Shown here: positions 33,901 to 42,719 of the stretch, piece by piece
Numbering within the stretch: the first letter of the stretch is position 1
Layout of the letters: every line of letters begins with the position of its first letter
Source of the DNA: an uncultured Hyphomicrobiales bacterium
GTDB taxonomy: Bacteria; Pseudomonadota; Alphaproteobacteria; Rhizobiales; Beijerinckiaceae
Assembly: GCA_903931945.1 (NCBI GenBank)
Contig: CAIZEI010000047.1
Location: 1 to 60,940 of the forward strand
Direction: 5' to 3'
Length of the DNA: 60,940 nucleotides
Translations under genes and position numbers: made by a program
Notes under the pieces: model-generated
Seen by the model: the letters and a program-made list of their open reading frames with translations, nothing else
Database searches by the model: none
Told to the model about the DNA's origin: nothing

Positions 33901-36012
33901 GTGAACCCGGATAGTTCAATGCAAATGGCGCTGGCGCGGCTGATCCGCCCGGCGTCTGTCGTCATTGTTGGCGCCTCCGCCGAGCCGCATTCCATCGGCG
34001 CCAATGTGTACGCCAATCTCAAGCGCTTCGGCTTTGCCGGCGAGGTGCATTTCGTCAGCCGCAAAGGGGGCGAATTTGACGGCCGGCAGGCCCTCGCCAG
34101 CATTGACGACTTGCAGCCGGGCATCGATGCGGCAGTGCTCGTCACGCCCGCCAGCTTCGTGCGTGAAAGTCTTGAAGCCTGCGCCCGTCGCGGGATCGGC
34201 GGCGCTGTCGTTTTTGCGTCCGGCTTCAGCGAGCAGGACGCAGCGGGCGCGATCGCACAACGCGAATTTGCAGAAATCGCCGAACGCGCCGGCCTGGCTG
34301 TGATCGGCCCCAATTGTATTGGCCTGGTCAATTATGCGAACGCTACGCCGCTGACCTTCGAGCCCGTGGAATTGAACGCGCTATCGGGCCCCGGCGTCTG
34401 CGTCATCGCGCAAAGCGGCGCCATGTCGGGCAATATTCGTTACGCGCTGCAGGGGCGCGGAACGCCCGTCTCACATTCGATATCGACTGGCAATGAGGCT
34501 GTCATCGCCGCTGAAGATTGTATCGAATTGTTGATCGACGACACCTCGGTGCGTCTGTTCGCGGTTTTCGTCGAACAGATCCGGCGACCGCAGAATTTTC
34601 TGCGCCTGTGCGAACGCGCGCGCGCCGCCGGAAAACCGGTTGTATTGCTGCATTCGGGGCGCGGCGTTCGGGCGCGTGAAGCTGCAAAAACGCATACCGG
34701 CGCGCTCGCCGGCGATTACGCCACAATGCGATGTTGTGTTGAACGCGCGGGCGTTCTGCTCGTTGAAGGGCTCGACGAATTGTTCGATGTCTGCGCCCTC
34801 CTTGCGCGCTATCCCCGACCCGCAGCGGGCGGGCTTGCAGTGCTGTCCAATTCCGGCGCGCTGCGCGGCGTAGGCCTCGATCTGGCCGATGACATCGGTC
34901 TGTCCATTCCCCCATTTTCAGCGGAGACCGCAGCAACGCTGAAAGCCGTGCTGCCGTCATTCGCGACCGTCGACAATCCGCTCGATGTCACAGCCGCCGC
35001 GATGACCAAACCGCACATGTTTGGCGATAGCGCACGCGCGGTTCTCGCCGACCCCGCCATTGGTTATTTGCTTGTGGCTGCGATGGGCGGCGGCAAACCG
35101 CAGCAAATGTCCAAATGGAAAGCGGTGCAAGCTGAACTTGAAGGCGCGCAGAAGCCGGCAGCGCTGTGCTATCTTGGCGATGACTACCCGCTGAACGGGG
35201 ATTTTCTCGCCGAAGTCCGCGCCAGCGGCGTGCCATTCTTCAGGTCTCCGGAACGCGCCATCCGCGCATTTGGACGCATTGCAAAATGGAGCGAGCAGCA
35301 GGCGCAGCATTTTACGCCTGCGCCAACGGCGCCGGCGCTGAATGTCGACCACAAGGGCCCACTGGCGGAATGGCGATGCAAGAAATTGCTGTCTGCGCTT
35401 GGCGTTCATGCGCCACGCGGGCGGCTTGCCAAAACGCTGAAGGACGCGCGCACGATTGCTGCGGAGATTGGCTACCCCGTCGCGCTCAAGGCGCAGGCGG
35501 ATACGCTGGCCCATAAGAGCGATGTTGGCGGCGTCATCATCGGCATTTCGAACGATACACAACTTGAAACCGCTTTCAAATTGCTGAACGCCAACGTCAA
35601 ATCCGCTCTGCCCGGCCTGACGCTCGATGGCGCACTGGTGGAGAAAATCGCCCCGAAAGGCGGGCTCGAAATGATCGTCGGCGCGCGCCGTGATCCGCAA
35701 TGGGGCGCCGTGTTGCTGATCGGCCTTGGCGGCGTTTGGACCGAGGCGCTGCACGATGCGCGGCTGCTCCCCGCCGGGGCTGGCGCAGCAGAAATTGCCG
35801 TCGAATTGCAAAAGCTCAAAGGCGCAGCCCTGCTTGGCCCGATGCGGGGCGCGCCCGCGCGCGATGTCGAAGCGCTTTGCGAACTTGCAGAAACCATTGG
35901 CGCCTTGATGCTCGCCAACCCCGGCATTCTGGAAATCGACCTCAACCCGGTCAATGTCTACGCCAAGGGCGAGGGCGCGCTGGCGCTCGACGCCGTGATT
36001 GCAGCGGGTTAG
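33901..36012 (+). CDS. ferA: NDP-forming acyl-CoA ligase (FerA-like), copy 1
   Basis: 703 residues; GTG 33901 chosen for the GAGG five bases upstream (ATG 33919 is an alternative). An N-terminal CoA-binding domain (IRPASVVIVGASAEPHSIGAN), succinyl-CoA-ligase-like domains with the THTGALAGDY loop that holds the phosphohistidine region, and a C-terminal ATP-grasp domain (EIGYPVALKAQADTLAHKSDVGGV) ending in EIDLNPVNVY. Enzymes of this superfamily include FerA, the feruloyl-CoA synthetase of Sphingobium SYK-6, which works next to a hydratase-lyase exactly as here. Expected to activate ferulate or p-coumarate with ATP and CoA. Other acids are possible. Confidence 0.8.
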   Translation: MNPDSSMQMALARLIRPASVVIVGASAEPHSIGANVYANLKRFGFAGEVHFVSRKGGEFDGRQALASIDDLQPGIDAAVLVTPASFVRESLEACARRGIGGAVVFASGFSEQDAAGAIAQREFAEIAERAGLAVIGPNCIGLVNYANATPLTFEPVELNALSGPGVCVIAQSGAMSGNIRYALQGRGTPVSHSISTGNEAVIAAEDCIELLIDDTSVRLFAVFVEQIRRPQNFLRLCERARAAGKPVVLLHSGRGVRAREAAKTHTGALAGDYATMRCCVERAGVLLVEGLDELFDVCALLARYPRPAAGGLAVLSNSGALRGVGLDLADDIGLSIPPFSAETAATLKAVLPSFATVDNPLDVTAAAMTKPHMFGDSARAVLADPAIGYLLVAAMGGGKPQQMSKWKAVQAELEGAQKPAALCYLGDDYPLNGDFLAEVRASGVPFFRSPERAIRAFGRIAKWSEQQAQHFTPAPTAPALNVDHKGPLAEWRCKKLLSALGVHAPRGRLAKTLKDARTIAAEIGYPVALKAQADTLAHKSDVGGVIIGISNDTQLETAFKLLNANVKSALPGLTLDGALVEKIAPKGGLEMIVGARRDPQWGAVLLIGLGGVWTEALHDARLLPAGAGAAEIAVELQKLKGAALLGPMRGAPARDVEALCELAETIGALMLANPGILEIDLNPVNVYAKGEGALALDAVIAAG

Positions 36013-36032
36013 GCTCGCAGCGGAGGGAACCC

Positions 36033-37196
36033 ATGGACTTTGCGTTCACTGAAGAGCAGGACATGCTGCGCGACAGCGTCATCAAACTGATGGCGAAACA
36101 CGCGCCGCGCGAGGCCCTGCGCAAATGGAACGACGAGCGCAAATACCCTGAGGCGCTGTATCAGGCCTGGGTTGACTCGGGACTTTTACGCCTGCCATTC
36201 TCCGAAAAAGTCGGCGGCCTCGGCGCCAGCGCGCTCGATCTGGCCCTCGTCGTTTTCGAGCTGTCGCGCGTGACGACCGATGTCAGCATGGCCTTTGGCG
36301 GCAGTATTTTTTGCGGGTTGAATGTCTATCGCAAGGGCACCGAAGCGCAGCGCGCCTACTGGCTGCCTAAACTTCTCGATGGCTCAATCAAATTCTGCAT
36401 CGGCATTTCGGAGCCCGATGCCGGTTCGGATGTTGGCAATATCCACACTTATGCTGTGCGCGATGGCGATCACTACATCATCAATGGCCAAAAACTCTGG
36501 ACCACGGGCGCGGGCCTTAAAAACAGCGTCATCTGCGCCTATGTGAAGACGGATCGCGCGGCCCATTACCGCAAGGGCATGTCGCATATTCTCATCGACA
36601 ACGACATGCCCGGCGTCGAATTGCGCAAACTCGACATGCTGGGGCGACGAACGGTTGGCACCTATGAAGTTTTTCTGAAAGATGTCCGCGTGCCTGCTGA
36701 CCGGGTGATCGGCGGCGAAGGCGGTGGCTGGGATTGCCTGATGGGCGGCTTGCAATTCGAGCGCGCAGTATCGTCCGCCGGCAATTGCGGCGGCGCGCAG
36801 GCGGTTGTCGATCTCGCTGCCAGTTATGCGCGCGAAAGAATTCAGTTCGGCCAGCCGATCGGCTCGTTTCAGGCCATCGGTCATATGCTGGCCGACATGG
36901 AAACCGAGCTCGAAGCGGGAAAAATGTTGACCTGGCGCGCCAACTGGCTGGTCTCGCAAAAGAAGGACGCGCTGCGCGAGATCACCCACGCCAAGCTCTA
37001 CACATCGGAACTTTACACGCGGCTCGCCAATATGGGCGTGCAGATCATGGGCGGCTACGGGCTCAATCAGGAATATGACATGGAGCGGCATTTGCGCGAC
37101 TCGCGCTCCGCCACGATTGCGGCGGGCACCTCGCAGGCGCAACGCAATCTGCTCGCCAATCTGATGGGAATGAAGACACGAAGCAAGGGAGAATGA
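36033..37196 (+). CDS. Acyl-CoA dehydrogenase
   Basis: 387 residues from ATG 36033 with GGAGGGA upstream, third gene of the ferB-ferA operon. FAD segments are visible (GISEPDAGSDV, INGQKLWTTGA, VGTYEVFLKDVRVPADRVIG and MGVQIMGGYGLNQEYDMERHLRD). At the place where many members have YEGTSEIQRN the sequence is TIAAGTSQAQRN, so the C-terminal catalytic Glu is absent. Some subfamilies (isovaleryl-CoA type) use a Glu elsewhere, so activity is not excluded. It may dehydrogenate saturated phenylpropanoyl-CoA to the cinnamoyl form, which would feed ferB; this is inference from gene order. Confidence 0.85.
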   Translation: MDFAFTEEQDMLRDSVIKLMAKHAPREALRKWNDERKYPEALYQAWVDSGLLRLPFSEKVGGLGASALDLALVVFELSRVTTDVSMAFGGSIFCGLNVYRKGTEAQRAYWLPKLLDGSIKFCIGISEPDAGSDVGNIHTYAVRDGDHYIINGQKLWTTGAGLKNSVICAYVKTDRAAHYRKGMSHILIDNDMPGVELRKLDMLGRRTVGTYEVFLKDVRVPADRVIGGEGGGWDCLMGGLQFERAVSSAGNCGGAQAVVDLAASYARERIQFGQPIGSFQAIGHMLADMETELEAGKMLTWRANWLVSQKKDALREITHAKLYTSELYTRLANMGVQIMGGYGLNQEYDMERHLRDSRSATIAAGTSQAQRNLLANLMGMKTRSKGE

Positions 37197-37197
37197 C

Positions 37198-37650
37198 ATG
37201 AACACGCGTTCAACCGCTGCCACGCAGGGCTTTACGCTGCGGTCCATGGATCACTTCACGGTGCTCACCTCCGACTGCGACAAGACGCAGGCGTTTTATG
37301 AAATGATCGGTCTGCGCGTCGGTCCGCGCCCGCCTGATCTTGGCGGGACGGGCCTGTGGCTCTATAGCGGCGACAAGCCGATCCTGCATGTCATCAACAA
37401 GGCTGAATTGCCTGAAGACACAGCGGGCATGCTCGACCATATGGCGTTCCGCGCCACCGGAATGGCCCGCGCCATCGCGATGCTGAAAGAACACGGCATC
37501 GCCTGGCGTATGCGACGCCTGAACGATCCTTTCGGCGTCTGGCAGATGTTTTTCAAAGACCCGTTCGGCGCCAATGTGGAGCTGGATTTTGACGGCGACG
37601 AACCCGCGCCGGCCGGATGGACCTTCGGCAATCAATGGGGCGCGGTTTGA
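37198..37650 (+). CDS. VOC-family protein
   Basis: 150 residues, beginning one base after the stop of the acyl-CoA dehydrogenase. A single VOC module (MDHFTVLTSDCDKTQAFYEMIGL, DHMAFRATG, DPFGANVELDFDG) with His, His and Glu positions for a metal. Likely co-transcribed with the ferB-ferA operon and so possibly acting on an aromatic intermediate. Exact reaction unknown. Confidence 0.78.
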   Translation: MNTRSTAATQGFTLRSMDHFTVLTSDCDKTQAFYEMIGLRVGPRPPDLGGTGLWLYSGDKPILHVINKAELPEDTAGMLDHMAFRATGMARAIAMLKEHGIAWRMRRLNDPFGVWQMFFKDPFGANVELDFDGDEPAPAGWTFGNQWGAV

Positions 37651-37751
37651 TGAACCGCCGCCAGTTGTTGCGTCATGCTGCCCCCCTGTTTCTGGCCACC
37701 GTGAGCATTCCCCATCCAAATGGACGCAGCGGACGCTTCCACACGCTCTGA
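37650..37751 (+). CDS. Possible small exported ORF or gene remnant
   Basis: An ATG overlapping the VOC gene stop (TGATGA) opens a 33-codon frame: MNRRQLLRHAAPLFLATVSI, then a polar tail. The start looks like a Tat or Sec signal sequence that is cut short, as if the front of a substrate-binding protein or oxidoreductase gene remained. It may also be chance. Confidence 0.25.
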   Translation: MNRRQLLRHAAPLFLATVSIPHPNGRSGRFHTL

Positions 37752-37802
37752 AAAGTGGTATTCTTGCGCCACGTTGGTTCCAGCGATGGAGTGGGCGCCG
37801 AG

Positions 37803-38426
37803 ATGGCATTGTTTCGACTGGGGCCAAGCACGGACAATGCGAATTTCATTCGCGGCGACGGAGTCTATTTGCGTCCGGCTGAAATGCGCGATTATGCGGG
37901 CTGGGCGGAGTTGCGACAGGCAAGCCGCGCCTTTCTGACGCCCTGGGAGCCGACCTGGCCGCCGGACGATCTCACGCGGGCGGCGTTCCGGCGACGGTTG
38001 CGGCGTCATTCAGAAGAGCTCGATCGCGACGAAGCCTATCCCTTCCTGCTGTTTCTGGAGCGCGATAATCGGGTTGTTGGCGGTCTCACGCTCGGCCAGG
38101 TCAGACGTGGCGTGGCGCAGGCGGCCACGCTCGGCTACTGGATGGGCGCACCCTACGCAGGCAAGGGATTGATGGCGCGCGCCGTGCGCGCCGCTGCGGG
38201 CTTTGCGTTTGGCTCGTTGCGCCTGCACCGGATCGAGGCTGCCTGCCTGCCGGAAAATGCGCCCTCCATGCGCGTCCTGGAGGGCGTCGGCTTTCGCCGC
38301 GAGGGACTGGCAAGCTCCTATCTGCGGATCAATGGCGAATGGCGCGACCATGTGCTGTTCGCGCTGCTCGAAACCGATCCTGTCGCCAAACCGAACCCGG
38401 CGACCTCAGGCGATCGCCGCGCCTAG
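37803..38426 (+). CDS. GNAT N-acetyltransferase, RimJ/RimL type
   Basis: 207 residues from ATG 37803. The GNAT fold is recognisable: YLRPAEMRDYAGWAEL at the start, VGGLTLG, and LGYWMGAPYAGKGLMARAVRAA (the acetyl-CoA pyrophosphate loop variant), followed by LRLHRIEAACLPENAPSMRVLEGVGF and REGLASSYLRINGEWRDHVLFAL. This is the RimJ pattern for acetylating the alpha-amino group of ribosomal protein S5 or similar substrates. Not obviously related to the catabolic operon before it. Confidence 0.88.
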   Translation: MALFRLGPSTDNANFIRGDGVYLRPAEMRDYAGWAELRQASRAFLTPWEPTWPPDDLTRAAFRRRLRRHSEELDRDEAYPFLLFLERDNRVVGGLTLGQVRRGVAQAATLGYWMGAPYAGKGLMARAVRAAAGFAFGSLRLHRIEAACLPENAPSMRVLEGVGFRREGLASSYLRINGEWRDHVLFALLETDPVAKPNPATSGDRRA

Positions 38427-38434
38427 CGCCGGCC

Positions 38435-39352
38435 TTAGTCCTTCGGCCCCTGGTCAAGCCCTTCGCTATATTGCGGAATGACCCGTTCCGAGCCAAAGCC
38501 CCAATAATTCCGGCGCGTTTCGGGCCCATGCTTTTTGGGGCGCAATGGCAATTCCTGATGCCAGGGACGCGGATCAAAATAGCCGAGCGTCTCATCCTTC
38601 ATCTGGTCCATTTCGGTATAGAGTTCGACCCGAACGCCGTCGTGATTGCGATGATAGGCGGCGATATTGTGGCCGATGATATGCCGGCCCGGCCCCCACA
38701 CGAGCATCAGGTTGTTTTTGGCGAGATAATCGCAGGCCCGATGAATTTCCGGCCAGTCCTTCACCTCGAAAGCGATATGCGCGAGTTCGGCCTTCTTGCC
38801 GTTGACGAAATTGACCGTGTGATGATCCGGGCTGCAACGCAGGAAGCAGAAGAAATCGCCGCGGATGTCGGACAGGCGGAAGCCCAGAACATCCATGTAG
38901 AACTGCATCACCGGCCGGATGTCGAGACAGGCCGACGCAACATGGCCGAGCTTCAGCGGCATGATGCCGATCGGCTTGCCATTGTCTTTGGCGAATTCAT
39001 ATTCGGCGTAGATATCGACGTGATTGCCTTTGGGATCGACAAAGGTGATGCTGTCGCGCACGCCGGGGCTGATGCCTGAGCGCTTTTCAGCCCGCACATT
39101 ATGTTTGGCGAGTTCCTTGATGCAATCGTTGAGATCCGTCCCCGGCGCCACCTGAAACGAGACGCGTTCGAGGTCGCCACGGTCGCCCTTGACGAGCGCG
39201 ATCGCCTCCAGCCCCACTTTGGTGGCGAGGATAGCGCTGTTCTTGTCGCGGGCGACGACGTTGAGGCCGAGCACCTCGTTGTAATATTCAATCGCCCGTT
39301 CGAGATCGGGCGTGGTGAGCGTGGCGTGGCCAACGCGGCGAACCTGGATCAT
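38435..39352 (-). CDS. Two-domain extradiol-dioxygenase-like VOC protein
   Basis: 305 residues with two VOC modules, as in type I extradiol ring-cleavage dioxygenases (2,3-dihydroxybiphenyl 1,2-dioxygenase, catechol 2,3-dioxygenase). The C-terminal module has the three expected iron ligands: His in KLGHVASACLD, His in SPDHHTVNF and Glu in VRVELYTEMD, plus the conserved GPGRHIIGHNIAAY segment. The N-terminal module (RRVGHATLTTPDLERAIEYY) is the degenerate, non-metal copy. Likely Fe(II)-dependent cleavage of a catechol-type ring. Lies downstream (same strand) of an ABC substrate-binding gene. Confidence 0.82.
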   Translation of the reverse strand: MIQVRRVGHATLTTPDLERAIEYYNEVLGLNVVARDKNSAILATKVGLEAIALVKGDRGDLERVSFQVAPGTDLNDCIKELAKHNVRAEKRSGISPGVRDSITFVDPKGNHVDIYAEYEFAKDNGKPIGIMPLKLGHVASACLDIRPVMQFYMDVLGFRLSDIRGDFFCFLRCSPDHHTVNFVNGKKAELAHIAFEVKDWPEIHRACDYLAKNNLMLVWGPGRHIIGHNIAAYHRNHDGVRVELYTEMDQMKDETLGYFDPRPWHQELPLRPKKHGPETRRNYWGFGSERVIPQYSEGLDQGPKD

Positions 39353-39389
39353 GCTGATCTCCCCTGATTTGACGTAAAACTATTCCAAT

Positions 39390-40406
39390 TCAATGCCCGC
39401 GTAAAAGGTCCTGATAGCGCTTCTGCCAGGATTTTTCTTCTTCCGGAGTGAATTCCAGCGGTATGACCTTGACGTCGCCGAGTTTGGCGATCGCGTCAAC
39501 GGGCACAGGCGCGACATCGGCGCGCACCGGCAGGCGTCCCTGCCGCGACACGCCGGTCTGCCCCTCCTTGCTGAGCAGGAAGTTCGCTGCAAGCCAGGCT
39601 GATTTGGGATGCGGGGCTTTCGGGTTGACAACAACTTGTCCGAGATTGACCACAACAGGGTCAGCGCCCCAATAGTCCGTCGGTCCGCCGGTTGATTTCA
39701 CATTGTTGACGAGATTGACGTAATTCGACGGCGTCACCCAATATTCCCCGGCGCTGGTGGCGCGCGCCAGCGCAAGATGGCCATCAACCGGGCTTGGCCT
39801 GAATTCGTCGAACAGTTGTTTCAGCAGCGTCATGCCTTTGTCTTCGCCATAGAATTCAACAATGCCCCGCACCCATGGAAATTCCAGCGCGTCAATCCCG
39901 ACATGCCCGATCCATTCCTTGTGGGTGAGAAATTCCTCAAGATTTCGGGGGGGCTTATCGAGTTTGACTGAATTCGTGTTGTAGGCGGGCGCATTGTAAT
40001 TGGCGTAGACGGCATACCAGGCGCCGTTGGGGTCCCTGAATTTGGCGTCGAGCGCTTTGGCCTCGGGCAGGTCGAGCTTTAGCCGCACCTGCGGCGGCAT
40101 GCGCGTCACATTGGTCGTCACCAGCGCATCCCACGATTGCTGGCCCGTGCGCGCCTCGATCAGCACCTTGGAGGTGAGCGCGGAATCGTTGCCTCTGATG
40201 TAATTGACCTTGATGCCGGTCGCGTCTTCAAAAACCTTCCACAGCGGCAGCGCTTCCTGCTCGTTGACAGATGAGTAGACGGTGACCGGTCCCTCGGCTT
40301 TGGCCGCAGCCAGAATATCCGCCGGCGCCCAGGACGGCGATTGCGCGAGGGCCGGCGATACGCTGACGGCAGTTATGAACATGAGGCGCGCGGCTTTGGC
40401 GATCAT
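39390..40406 (-). CDS. ABC transporter substrate-binding protein, Fe3+/family 1 type
   Basis: 338 residues, start at 40406 (MIAKAARLMF...). Signal peptide with cleavage after ALA at about 21. The mature protein starts SPSWAPADILAAAKAEG and shows the layout of ferric-iron/putrescine-type extracellular solute-binding proteins (VTVYSSVNEQEALPLWKVFE, INYIRG-like VNYIRGNDSAL, YAVYANYNAPAYNT). It is paralogous to the protein at 49676-50710, which has its own permease. This copy has no permease or ATPase next to it. It may bind an organic ligand rather than iron, given its catabolic setting. Confidence 0.8.
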   Translation of the reverse strand: MIAKAARLMFITAVSVSPALAQSPSWAPADILAAAKAEGPVTVYSSVNEQEALPLWKVFEDATGIKVNYIRGNDSALTSKVLIEARTGQQSWDALVTTNVTRMPPQVRLKLDLPEAKALDAKFRDPNGAWYAVYANYNAPAYNTNSVKLDKPPRNLEEFLTHKEWIGHVGIDALEFPWVRGIVEFYGEDKGMTLLKQLFDEFRPSPVDGHLALARATSAGEYWVTPSNYVNLVNNVKSTGGPTDYWGADPVVVNLGQVVVNPKAPHPKSAWLAANFLLSKEGQTGVSRQGRLPVRADVAPVPVDAIAKLGDVKVIPLEFTPEEEKSWQKRYQDLLRGH

Positions 40407-40730
40407 CTGACCTCCCTTTGGGGGCGAACCGTCTCCCGGAGGGAGAGGGCGGCGCCAAGGGCGCCGGGTGAGGGGTTTCAATCTTTTTGGATTCTGGCGC
40501 AACCGCGCCAATTCGCAATACTCGGCAGCATCGTTACCTCTCACACGGTTGATCCGCAACCATCCTCTCCTCTGGATGAGGATTCGCCTGCAAAACTCGC
40601 CCGGCCTGACGGAATGGCGCTGCGTTCTGTTTGACGCGATTGATGATCGCGCAACAAGCGCGGTCGAGCCGGCTTTCACCGACGGCGTCCGCCCACGCCC
40701 CCGGCTGAATCAGGTCAGGCGCGGGGGCAA
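40407..40730. other. Intergenic region with REP-like repeat
   Basis: No gene seen. A GC-rich palindromic repeat occupies about 40429-40475 (listed separately). The region must contain the promoter of the binding-protein gene on the minus strand. Confidence 0.4.
40429..40475. repeat. REP-like GC-rich palindromic repeat, copy 2
   Basis: CTCCCGGAGGGAG followed by GGCGCCAAGGGCGCC and GGTGAGGGG: two adjacent palindromes of the kind that litter intergenic regions of Hyphomicrobiales genomes. Shares the GGAGAGGG core with the other copies in the window. Confidence 0.55.
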
Positions 40731-41351
40731 CTACCATTCGATCATGTCAAAGCGGGTCAGCGTCGTCGCTGGCGCAACGCCCGGCGCATTGGTCAGCGCC
40801 CAGGCGGTCGCCTGCTCGCCGAACGGCGTGGCGGAGGACATGCCGTCGACAGGCACCACGACCTTGAGGCCGATGAAGGCCGCATGGCTTGACGTGTAGA
40901 GCACAGCCCCTTCCGCCGCGACGCCAACCACGATCACGGTTGTGACGCCACGATCTTTCAGAATTTTCTCAAGGTCAGTGGTGATGAACTTATCCGCGCG
41001 AAACGCGACGATCGGCTCACCCGATTTCGGCGCGACCTGCGGCAGGATGTCTTTGGCGTCGCGTCCGGGGATTTCGCTGTAAACGACCGGCATATTATGC
41101 GCGCGCGCCTCGTCGAGGAATTTTGCGACTTTCGGCAGCATGGCGATACAGCCCGGCTTGTTGCAAATCTGGCTGATGAGATCGAGCACCAGGAAGGCGG
41201 TGGTCTTTGGATCGACCTTCACTTTTTTCAATTCTGGAGCGGGCGGCGCCTGCACGCTCGACCACTGGTCGACAATCGTCTGGGCGCCGGCGGGGGCAAC
41301 ACCGGTCAGCATTGCAGCAACGAGCGCCGCGCTGAGATGCATCGCTTTCAT
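40731..41351 (-). CDS. Exported isochorismatase-fold protein lacking the catalytic cysteine
   Basis: 206 residues from ATG 41351 (GGAGGA five bases upstream, preferred over the ATG four codons earlier). A signal peptide is cleaved near AGA-Q at 23-24, which is unusual because most cysteine hydrolases of this fold are cytoplasmic. Of the catalytic triad, Asp57 (LVLDLIS) and Lys121 (FRADKF) are present. The nucleophile position reads GVAAEGAVLYT, with Ala149 where GVxTxxCVxxT hydrolases have Cys. Real isochorismatases also lack this Cys, so a non-covalent hydrolase or a binding protein is possible. Divergent from a TctC-type binding protein gene. Confidence 0.75.
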   Translation of the reverse strand: MKAMHLSAALVAAMLTGVAPAGAQTIVDQWSSVQAPPAPELKKVKVDPKTTAFLVLDLISQICNKPGCIAMLPKVAKFLDEARAHNMPVVYSEIPGRDAKDILPQVAPKSGEPIVAFRADKFITTDLEKILKDRGVTTVIVVGVAAEGAVLYTSSHAAFIGLKVVVPVDGMSSATPFGEQATAWALTNAPGVAPATTLTRFDMIEW

Positions 41352-41665
41352 TCGATCCTCCATGTCTTGTTTGATTGCGCGCGCGGACTAAAGCATGTGC
41401 GGCAAGTCGATGCAAACAGGCTGTTCGACAGAGATCCGGCGCGCAAAAGGGTTGCGACGATGGCCGCTGAAATTGACGCCGTCCCGGCGTCTTCAGCGCT
41501 TCTCTTTCCCGTCGCTCTGAGTCCTGACGCGTGTCCGCCGGCTTCACTCGGGCGAATGATCGCCGCGCCATCGGTAGCGCCCGATCGCAAAGCCGCCTAA
41601 AACTGTCGCCTTGCGAACCACGCTTGCCTGATTCTGACATTCCTGAACCTGAACGGCTCCGATCG
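41352..41665. other. Divergent intergenic region
   Basis: 314 bp between the exported isochorismatase-like gene (minus) and the TctC-like gene (plus). It must hold both promoters. I saw no clear operator, repeat or small gene. Confidence 0.4.
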
Positions 41666-42616
41666 ATGCGCTTGCGAACACAGACCCTCATTTGCGCGCT
41701 TGGCCTTGCGCTCGCCCTCGCGCCCGCCGCCGGGGCGCAATCCCGGTTGACCATCGTCGTGCCGTTTGCAGCGGGCGGCGGCATCGACATCTTCGCGCGC
41801 CTGATGGGCGACGAAATCCAGAAATCCGGGCAGACTGTGGTGATTGAAAACCGCCCCGGCGCCAGCTCGATGATCGGCACCGAATATGTCGCGCGCGCCG
41901 CGCCCGATGCCGGAATCGTCCTGATTTCATCCAACTCGACGCTGATTTCGCCGATTCTGCGACCGCAGGGGTTCAATCCGCTGACAGACTTGACGCCGGT
42001 CTGCAATCTCGCGGAATCCCCGCAAATCCTGATCGTGAAAGCCGACTCGCCGTTCAGGGCGCTCAGCGATCTGGTGGTCGCAGCCAAAGCGAAACCAGGC
42101 GCCCTGACGATCGCCAGCAACGGGCCGGCCTCAACGCAGCAGCTTGTCGCGGAAACGTTCAAGCACGCGGCTGGAATCGATATGACCTATGTGCCCTATA
42201 ACGGCGGCGCCCCCGCCGTGAATGCAGTGATCGGCGGGCAGGTCACCGCTGCCGCCGCCAATCTTTCTGAAGTTCATGCGCAGATCGCGGGCGGTTTGAT
42301 CCGCGCGCTGGCGACGACCGCGCGCCAGCGGCTGGCGGCGCTGCCCGATCTGCCGACAGCGCGCGAAGAGGGCGTCGATTTTGATATTTCCTCCTGGCAT
42401 GGCGTTGCGCTGCCGGGCAAAGCCGCGCCCGAAACGGTCGACAGGGTTGAAAAGCAGTTCATGTCCGCGCTGAACGCGCCCGCGTTGCGCGAGCGGCTGG
42501 CGGCGGCAAAATACACGCCCACCGGTCTTTGCGGCGCGCCGGTTCAGGACTTTATGAAATCGCAGGTCGAGAGCATCGGCGCCATCGCAAAAGCCGCCGG
42601 CATCCGGCTGGAATAG
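41666..42616 (+). CDS. Bug/TctC-family tricarboxylate-type substrate-binding protein, copy 1
   Basis: 316 residues from ATG 41666. Signal peptide MRLRTQTLICALGLALALAP with cleavage after AGA. The Bug-family features are clear: LTIVVPFAAGGGIDIFAR for the beta-hairpin that contacts the ligand carboxylate, VIENRPGASSMIGTEYVARAAPDAG, and NGGAPAVNAVIGGQVTAA. These periplasmic proteins bind carboxylates, including aromatic acids, and serve TctAB transporters or signalling. No TctA or TctB gene is in the window, so it is an orphan receptor. Confidence 0.88.
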   Translation: MRLRTQTLICALGLALALAPAAGAQSRLTIVVPFAAGGGIDIFARLMGDEIQKSGQTVVIENRPGASSMIGTEYVARAAPDAGIVLISSNSTLISPILRPQGFNPLTDLTPVCNLAESPQILIVKADSPFRALSDLVVAAKAKPGALTIASNGPASTQQLVAETFKHAAGIDMTYVPYNGGAPAVNAVIGGQVTAAAANLSEVHAQIAGGLIRALATTARQRLAALPDLPTAREEGVDFDISSWHGVALPGKAAPETVDRVEKQFMSALNAPALRERLAAAKYTPTGLCGAPVQDFMKSQVESIGAIAKAAGIRLE

Positions 42617-42719
42617 GCCACGCAAAACCATTTAACCTAAAATTATGCGCGCTCCCCTATTCTGGGGCGCAATCGCTGGCGGTCATCACAGGCTCGCAGC
42701 GAGCCGGAAGCGTTCCCCC

